DNA of 10,257 bases from JBDKVA01 sp039679375 (lineage in GTDB: Bacteria > Bacillota > Clostridia > Acetivibrionales > DTU013), in the NCBI GenBank assembly GCA_039679375.1, contig JBDKVA010000045.1:1-10257 (forward strand), read 5' to 3'. A model generated the notes under the pieces. It was not told the DNA's origin, searched no databases, and was given only the letters and a program-made list of their open reading frames with translations. Every line of letters begins with the position of its first letter. The stretch's first letter is position 1. The position numbers were made by a program, and so were the translations under genes. Of this stretch, positions 5,589 to 10,257 are shown in pieces.

Positions 5589-6638
5589 TTACTGTTCCAT
5601 TAACAATTGCAGCACCTTCACTGCCTTGTCCTGTTGTTCACTGCGGCAGCCTATCGTCGCTATCATTTCGCCGGCAATAATGCCGGATTCCTTCAAAACC
5701 TTGCTCTGAGAGATGTCAAACCCGTAAAGATGCTCCTCGGCAGGCACAGCCGCTGTATTTTTCTTTGAATTTTTGTCTGAATTACCTTCCGGCTCTTCTG
5801 TTGTATCTTCAATCTTCACAATATAATCCTTATTCTTTTCCATATCAACGCCCAGCTTTAGAGCAATTTCATCCAGGCTTATGAAGGCTCCCTGCTTTGC
5901 ATAGGTATTATAGCACGCCTTATCCAATATGAAGATGTCTACATCCCCGGCGGCAAAAAGGACCATCGCTTTGGACATCATAGCATATTGCTGATCTCCG
6001 GCAGCTTTATCGGAAAGGAAAGCTCCGTCAAAACCAGGCTCAAGTATTTCAGGGATTCCCGCCTTTATTGCATCTTTTAGTTTTGTTGTATCAGAATAGC
6101 TGATCTCACCGATGAACGCGATATTAAAGTCAGGATCAACACGGGTCACACAGCCCCTTACCGTAAACACGATCCCTACGAGGAGAATTATTGCGACAAT
6201 GATATGATACTTATAATAATAGAAGAAATTCCTTGCCTTTTTTTCGTCTATGCCTGCTTTCTTCAGGATTGGGGCCGCCTTACTGGGAGGTTCTTCCTTT
6301 ATTGTAACCTCGTATCCCATCAGGATATTGTATGCCTGTGTGATCTCCTCAAAGCTGTATTCATCCTGCTTCACAGCACTCCCATTCGGTGTCGCTTCCT
6401 CATGCGAAGTTCCGGTTCGCTGAGCGGTTTCCGCCACCTGTGCGGTCCCGTTTCCGGTCACCGCTGATGCATCGTCCTTCCGTTCATTTCCATCCTCTGC
6501 TTCAGCCTCGTTAGCTGCCTGCTCCTTAAGCATCCTGTTTTTTTTCAGAAAGATGGCATATTTCCTTTCAATATCGTTTCTGCTTGTTTCCTTACCGACA
6601 CCAAGGACTTTTCTGGCTTCCTTTTTGTCCATGTACAT
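5589..6638 (-). CDS. Membrane protein with split J-domain-like N-terminus
   Basis: This is a 349-residue protein of unknown function. Residues 3-35 (DKKEARKVLGVGKETSRNDI and on to FLKKNR) and 94-108 (YSFEEITQAYNILMG) resemble the first and last helices of a DnaJ J-domain. A polar Ala/Glu/Thr-rich linker of about 60 residues separates them, and no HPD motif is seen, so classical DnaK stimulation is unlikely. One membrane helix follows at about 143-163 (YKYHIIVAIILLVGIVFTVR). The rest, 165-349, is predicted outside the cell (inference from the single helix); it has a low-complexity EEPEGNSDKNSKKN stretch but no motif I know. ATG 6638 has AGGGAG only four bases upstream; ATG 6632 (residue 3) has 10 and may be the true start. 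It sits 48 bp after lysS and its stop overlaps the rsbV ribosome binding site. It may be a membrane sensor or regulator of the SigB module, but this is inferred from position. Confidence 0.82.
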   Translation of the reverse strand: MYMDKKEARKVLGVGKETSRNDIERKYAIFLKKNRMLKEQAANEAEAEDGNERKDDASAVTGNGTAQVAETAQRTGTSHEEATPNGSAVKQDEYSFEEITQAYNILMGYEVTIKEEPPSKAAPILKKAGIDEKKARNFFYYYKYHIIVAIILLVGIVFTVRGCVTRVDPDFNIAFIGEISYSDTTKLKDAIKAGIPEILEPGFDGAFLSDKAAGDQQYAMMSKAMVLFAAGDVDIFILDKACYNTYAKQGAFISLDEIALKLGVDMEKNKDYIVKIEDTTEEPEGNSDKNSKKNTAAVPAEEHLYGFDISQSKVLKESGIIAGEMIATIGCRSEQQDKAVKVLQLLMEQ

Positions 6639-6686
6639 TCAACTCCCTGCAATACAAATAATCAATGGCAGCCTATGCCTGTTCAC

Positions 6687-8192
6687 CTAATCTCTTGGCT
6701 TCATCGTGGGGAAAAGTAAAATATCCCTTATGGAATACGAATCCGTAAGCAGCATGATCAGCCTGTCTATGCCTATCCCCAATCCGCCTGTAGGAGGCAT
6801 GCCATACTCCAGCGCATTGATGAAGTCGTCATCCATCATGTTCGCTTCATCGTCGCCCGCTTCTCTCTTTTTCACCTGCTGTAAAAACCTATCCTTCTGA
6901 TCGATCGGGTCGTTCAGCTCCGAATAGGCATTTGCCATTTCCCTGCCGGTAATGAACAACTCAAACCTCTCGGTAAGTTCCGGCTTGTCAGGCTTTCTTT
7001 TTGTCAGAGGCGATATTTCAACCGGGTAATCTATTATGAATGTCGGCTGAATCAGATGCTCTTCCGCTAATTCCTCAAACATAAGACTCATAACCTCGCC
7101 CTTTGACATTTTTTCATCCACATGCAGCTTCTTCTCCCGCGCCAGGCTGCGTGCCTGCTCATCGCTTCCGACGGTATCGAAATCGATACCCGAATACTGA
7201 AGCACAGCCTCCCTCATGGTCACTCTATTCCACGGAGGAGTAAGATTGATTTCCTGCCCCTGATAGGATACCTTCATCGTACCGAGCACCTCTTTCGCGA
7301 CGGTTGAAATAAGATTCTCGGTAAGCTCCATCATACCTTTGTAATCGTTATATGCTTCGTAGACCTCCATCATTGTAAACTCCGGATTGTGCTTGATCGA
7401 CATTCCTTCATTCCTGAACATCCTTCCCATCTCATATACCTTTTCCAGCCCGCCTACAATCAAGCGCTTCAGGTACAATTCCGGGGCAATCCTGAGGTAA
7501 AGGTCCATATCAAGCGTATTGTGATGGGTAATAAACGGCTTGGCCGTTGCGCCGCCCTGTATGATGTTAAGCATGGGCGTGTCCACTTCAAGAAAACCGC
7601 GGTCGTCAAGGAACCTTCTGATCTCCTTGATGATCCCGCTTCTCGTAATAAAGGTCTTCTTTACTTCCGGATTTATAATCAGATCTACATACCTCTGCCT
7701 GTAGCGAAGGTCAACATCCTTCAGACCGTGCCACTTCTCCGGCAGCGGCTGCAGCGATTTGGCCAGCAGCGCCACATGCCTGGTCTTGATCGATATTTCA
7801 CCCCTGTGCGTCTTGAAAACAGTGCCTTCCACACCAACCAGATCACCTATGTCAAACTTTTTGAAATCCTCATAAGCATCGGCGCCAACGTCATCTATTT
7901 TGACATAAATCTGAATTTTGCCTTCACGGTCCTGTAAATCACAAAAGCTGGCCTTGCCCATACCCCTCTTTGACATGAGTCTTCCTGCAACAGAAACTTC
8001 CGTACCATCAAGCTTTTCAAAATCATCAATTATCGTTTTTGTGCTATGTGAAACGTTATATTTTATTATCTTAAATGGATCTTTCCCGCTCTGTTGAAGC
8101 TCCTGCAGCTTTAATCTCCTTACCTTGAGTACCTCATTGAGCTCTTCGGCACTTCTTTCCAATTCCTGATTGTTATCAATACTATCTGCCAT
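6687..8192 (-). CDS. lysS: Lysyl-tRNA synthetase, class II
   Basis: This enzyme charges tRNA-Lys with lysine in the cytoplasm. At 501 residues it has the usual class IIb length (Bacillus LysS about 499). An N-terminal helix and OB-fold anticodon-binding domain (about 65-145, with VSVAGRLMSKRGMGKASF) are followed by the catalytic core. Motif 1 is around FLDDRGFLEVDTPML (194-208). The substrate site is RIAPELYLKRLIVGG (234-248). Motif 2 is YEMGRMFRNEGMSIKHNPEF (253-272) and motif 3 is GGLGIGIDRLIMLL (about 470-483). The ATG has AGGAGG seven bases upstream. It follows greA by 146 bp, with a large palindrome between them, and leads by a 48-bp gap into the membrane protein and SigB module. There is no visible terminator between, so the regulatory genes may share its transcript. 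Nothing is odd in the protein itself. Confidence 0.98.
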   Translation of the reverse strand: MADSIDNNQELERSAEELNEVLKVRRLKLQELQQSGKDPFKIIKYNVSHSTKTIIDDFEKLDGTEVSVAGRLMSKRGMGKASFCDLQDREGKIQIYVKIDDVGADAYEDFKKFDIGDLVGVEGTVFKTHRGEISIKTRHVALLAKSLQPLPEKWHGLKDVDLRYRQRYVDLIINPEVKKTFITRSGIIKEIRRFLDDRGFLEVDTPMLNIIQGGATAKPFITHHNTLDMDLYLRIAPELYLKRLIVGGLEKVYEMGRMFRNEGMSIKHNPEFTMMEVYEAYNDYKGMMELTENLISTVAKEVLGTMKVSYQGQEINLTPPWNRVTMREAVLQYSGIDFDTVGSDEQARSLAREKKLHVDEKMSKGEVMSLMFEELAEEHLIQPTFIIDYPVEISPLTKRKPDKPELTERFELFITGREMANAYSELNDPIDQKDRFLQQVKKREAGDDEANMMDDDFINALEYGMPPTGGLGIGIDRLIMLLTDSYSIRDILLFPTMKPRD

Positions 8193-8233
8193 CTGCGAAC
8201 CTCCTGCTTTTCTTTTATGCCATTTATGTAAGA

Positions 8234-8262
8234 ATAACAGTTTACATGATGTAAACTGTTAT
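8234..8262. repeat. 29-bp perfect palindrome between greA and lysS
   Basis: The arms ATAACAGTTTACA (8234-8246) and TGTAAACTGTTAT (8250-8262) are perfectly complementary over 13 bp with a 3-nt centre. No T-tract follows on either strand, so it is not a normal terminator. It sits about 40 bp before the lysS start and could be an operator for a dimeric regulator or an mRNA hairpin or processing site. There is a TATAAT on the minus strand at 8281-8276, without a good -35. Confidence 0.75.
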
Positions 8263-8338
8263 CTATTATCTAAACATTATATATTAAATTATTCTTCAGG
8301 TATAGTCACAACTGCTTTGTTTACAGATTATTCACCAA

Positions 8339-8815
8339 TTATTTTTCGATCTTCAATATCTTGAACTTCAAAACGCCATCCGGTACGGCTACCTCGATAA
8401 TATTCCCTTTCTTTTTCTGCATCAGCGCGCTTCCTACAGGAGATTCATTCGAAATCTTAAATTTGGACGGATCCGCTTCGGTCGAACCAACGATCGTATA
8501 TACGATCTCGTCATTATAATCCATGTCGAGCAGCCTTACCTTTGATCCGATCGTGACTTTTTCCGTGCTGACGTCTTCTTCATCGATTACCTTTGCATTC
8601 TTGAGCATGTTCTCAAGCTGTGCTATTCTTCCTTCTACATATGCCTGCTCATTCTTGGCCTCATCATACTCGGAGTTTTCTGAAATATCTCCAAAAGAGA
8701 GCGCTACCTTGATTCTCTCCTTTATCTCCATTCTTTTCGTACCTCGCAACAGCTCAAGCTCTTCTTCCAGTTTTTTCAGTCCCTCATATGTTAGAATGAC
8801 TTCTTTGCCTGCCAT
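8339..8815 (-). CDS. greA: Transcription elongation factor GreA
   Basis: GreA binds in the secondary channel of RNA polymerase and stimulates cleavage of backtracked transcripts. At 158 residues it has the standard length. The N-terminal coiled coil (about 8-75) holds the acidic tip GDISENSEYDEAKNEQ (42-57), with Asp43 and Glu46 matching the Asp41/Glu44 pair that coordinates the catalytic Mg ion in E. coli. The C-terminal FKBP-like domain contains VGSTEADPSKFKISNESPVG and ALMQKKKGN, both typical. The ATG is preceded by AAAGGAG about nine bases upstream. It is transcribed from a consensus promoter at 9022-9050 through a 200-nt leader. Downstream are a palindrome and lysS, a gene pair I recall as common in Firmicutes. 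Confidence 0.98.
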   Translation of the reverse strand: MAGKEVILTYEGLKKLEEELELLRGTKRMEIKERIKVALSFGDISENSEYDEAKNEQAYVEGRIAQLENMLKNAKVIDEEDVSTEKVTIGSKVRLLDMDYNDEIVYTIVGSTEADPSKFKISNESPVGSALMQKKKGNIIEVAVPDGVLKFKILKIEK

Positions 8816-8924
8816 TTGGAGCCTCTCCTTTACCTATAAATTTTGTGTTGATAATTATATGCAGTTAAACCGTATTTATTCTGCCATACATATTCCGAAA
8901 GCATCTCGCTACATCATTTTCCAC

Positions 8925-8978
8925 TTACATTATGCAGATAATTGGTACCGGGAACATATAAATAGCATCTATAACCAT
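8925..8978 (-). CDS. Possible 17-residue leader peptide upstream of greA
   Basis: In the greA leader, an ATG at 8978 lies five bases after AGGA and opens a 17-codon frame, MVIDAIYMFPVPIICIM, ending at 8925. It is hydrophobic and has no run of one amino acid that would suggest classical attenuation. It may simply be chance. It is listed because the 200-nt leader is otherwise unexplained. Confidence 0.2.
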   Translation of the reverse strand: MVIDAIYMFPVPIICIM

Positions 8979-9021
8979 ATGATTCCTGGAAAATATAACT
9001 AGCTCTATCTCGATTTAAATA

Positions 9022-9050
9022 ATTATAGTATACGACTTTGCTATTGTCAA
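9022..9050 (-). promoter_or_regulatory. Consensus sigma-A promoter of greA (and lysS)
   Basis: The minus strand has TTGACA (9050-9045), exactly 17 bp, and TATAAT (9027-9022): a perfect consensus match. The -35 contains the TGA stop of the upstream 337-codon gene. Transcription would start near 9015, leaving a leader of about 200 nt before greA. Confidence 0.88.
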
Positions 9051-10060
9051 TAAATGCGTAGTGTTTTCAGTATATTTTCCACTTTCAGGATTCCTCTCCT
9101 GCCGCGGAATCCCGTTATTTTACAACTGTTGCTTTTAAATACGCCCAATATCGCAGCTGCCGTTGCTTCATTATAGATGCCTCCGTTTAAAAGTCCCGCT
9201 TTGCATTCGATGAGAATCTGTGTCAATTCTCTTTTGCTGTAATTTTTGATGATATCCTCGCCAAATGCTTCATAAAAACTCGCCGGGAAAGCATAATCCA
9301 CACCGGAAATGAAAGTAGATTCCCCGCGAACCACCGTATTTTGAAGGCCGGTAAAATGGATCACAACGGATTCCGGCCTGATCCTGATTTCGGATATCGC
9401 GGATATTTCCCCCATGTTGATGATCAGGTCGGCATTCCTGAGCATGCTTTTCAGATTGCTGCCGACAATCACCGATACGCCGGATTCCATGCATATGTCC
9501 GCCAGTCCGGCCACAACAGCCTCTTTGTCTGCCGAGGTTATATTCAAATATCGCACATACGGCTCCAGCTGCCTGACCATCGTTTTCAATTCTGTTGTGT
9601 TTTCTCCGTTTATTAAAACCGTATCCCGGTTGTCCAGCCGTAATCCATTCTTTAAATAGATTTCTTCAAGCACAGGTACAAGAAGCGATTTGAATACGAG
9701 AGAATAATTGCTGCTGTCTCCGGCACACCAATCAAAGCAGCCCGGACTTCTGCAGGATGCCGGTATATAACGCCTGCAGCAATCCTTTTCAGTATAGATC
9801 TTCAGTATATATCGTTCGATGAACTGCCTGTTAAAGGAAGGCAGGCATGAGGCTGAAAATGGAAGCCTGATCATAATGATCCGCGTATCCGTCTGCGCAT
9901 CGAGCTCAAACTCATGGATGCCGCCGCGAAATTTGTTCCTATTGAACAGATAGAACAGAAAGGACCCGGCATATGTTCTCAGCATCCCGGATCTTGCCGC
10001 CAGGCCATGAATTCCCTTTCCCTTTTTTTCTTCAAATACAACAAATGCCAAGCTGTGCAT
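9047..10060 (-). CDS. Conserved-looking hypothetical protein with Cys-rich segment and Rossmann-like part
   Basis: This is a 337-residue soluble protein that I do not recognise. The N-terminal part (1-90) is mixed and shows no signal peptide. Residues 94-112 hold five cysteines (CC-x7-C-x4-C-x3-C), with a further Cys at 72, possibly a metal or redox site. From about 146 the sequence alternates hydrophobic strands and helices: DTVLINGENT, RYLNITSADKEAVV, VSVIVGSN and NADLIINMGE. This looks like a nucleotide-binding Rossmann-type fold, but no clear GxGxxG is present. The C-terminal 90 residues include a helix-rich SFYEAFGEDI segment and a basic tail (FRGRRGILKVENI). ATG 10060 has AAGGA six bases upstream. 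The gene precedes greA and its stop lies inside the greA promoter, so greA is initiated separately. It is expressed from a promoter region rich in dyads. Confidence 0.75.
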   Translation of the reverse strand: MHSLAFVVFEEKKGKGIHGLAARSGMLRTYAGSFLFYLFNRNKFRGGIHEFELDAQTDTRIIMIRLPFSASCLPSFNRQFIERYILKIYTEKDCCRRYIPASCRSPGCFDWCAGDSSNYSLVFKSLLVPVLEEIYLKNGLRLDNRDTVLINGENTTELKTMVRQLEPYVRYLNITSADKEAVVAGLADICMESGVSVIVGSNLKSMLRNADLIINMGEISAISEIRIRPESVVIHFTGLQNTVVRGESTFISGVDYAFPASFYEAFGEDIIKNYSKRELTQILIECKAGLLNGGIYNEATAAAILGVFKSNSCKITGFRGRRGILKVENILKTLRIY

Positions 10061-10081
10061 TTTACATCCTTCTCACATGAT

Positions 10082-10134
10082 ATTATACTAAACACGGGCA
10101 CAAATTTCCGCACAGGTCGCAAATTTGTCCCGTG
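10082..10134 (-). promoter_or_regulatory. Promoter region with 14-bp dyad ahead of the 337-codon gene
   Basis: The minus strand has TATAAT (10087-10082), 22 bp before the start codon, with no usable -35 (CGGAAA at the 17-bp position). A large interrupted inverted repeat overlaps the -35 and spacer. Its arms, CACGGG-c-ACAAATTT (10093-10107) and AAATTTGTCCCGTG (10121-10134), pair over 14 bp with one bulged base and a 13-nt centre. This layout fits an operator on a regulated promoter. A second possible promoter, ATGGCA-N17-TATACT (10165-10137), lies upstream and would transcribe the dyad as a 5' hairpin. Confidence 0.55.
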
Positions 10135-10207
10135 CAAGTATAATGGATTTCAATGGCCGTGCCATATTCTCGCTGGAATAACCTGATTTCGAGAAGGCAC
10201 ATGGCCA

Positions 10208-10252
10208 TATACCGTGAACGGCCTATGGAAATTTGTGACCGTTCACAGTATA
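10208..10252. repeat. Inverted repeat with 14-bp arms at the right edge
   Basis: The arms 10208-10221 (TATACCGTGAACGG) and 10239-10252 (CCGTTCACAGTATA) match at 13 of 14 positions; the odd one is a G-T pair in minus-strand RNA. The 17-nt centre contains GGAAATTTGTG, the inverse of CACAAATTTCC in the dyad at 10093-10134. No T-tract is present on either side, so it is not a typical terminator. Confidence 0.7.
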
Positions 10253-10257
10253 GTTAA

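Noticed and set aside
7389..7937. 182-codon plus-strand frame
   Set aside because: It is a shadow of lysS, fully covered by the strongly conserved minus-strand gene.
8523..9002. 159-codon plus-strand frame
   Set aside because: Its Ser/Phe-rich first half is antisense to greA; no ribosome binding site or family resemblance is seen.

Overview
The window looks like part of a chromosome from a Gram-positive, low- to mid-GC anaerobe of the class Clostridia. The evidence is the 16S rRNA 5' end, strong AGGAGG-type ribosome binding sites, a SigB-type partner-switching module, consensus sigma-A promoters and a clostridial-type zinc phospholipase C. I would guess a cluster III clostridium (Ruminiclostridium/Acetivibrio-like), but only weakly. 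Every real gene I can support is on the minus strand, so transcription runs from high to low coordinates.

From right to left, about 10257-3427 is a compact housekeeping and regulatory block. It starts with a dyad-rich upstream region and an unrecognised 337-residue protein. Then come greA, with a perfect consensus promoter and a 200-nt leader, and lysS. Next is a membrane protein with a degenerate, split J-domain-like N-terminus, followed by rsbV (STAS anti-anti-sigma), rsbW-like (degenerate Bergerat ATPase), sigB and a second, intact Bergerat ATPase with a Cys cluster. The block ends in a Rho-independent terminator at 3427-3453. The last ATPase gene has its own promoter of the SigB type (GTTTAT-N13-GGGTAA), which suggests feedback control of the sigma factor.

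The stretch 3424-769 is bounded by the two ends of a group II intron in the same orientation. The 5' end (GTGCG...) sits two bases past the T-tract of the terminator. The 3' end carries a 34-nt domain V, a domain VI hairpin and a decayed intron-encoded protein C-terminus. The interior is AT-rich. Instead of a full reverse transcriptase it holds a secreted zinc-dependent phospholipase C gene, broken by one frameshift after its signal peptide, with its own long leader and terminator, and a small membrane protein. The intron is dead or gutted and encloses unrelated cargo.

The left end, 1-700, is the start of an rRNA operon: two tandem promoters with a shared core and initial transcribed sequence, a leader with perfect stem-loops and a boxA-like segment, and the first 195 nt of 16S rRNA running off the left edge.
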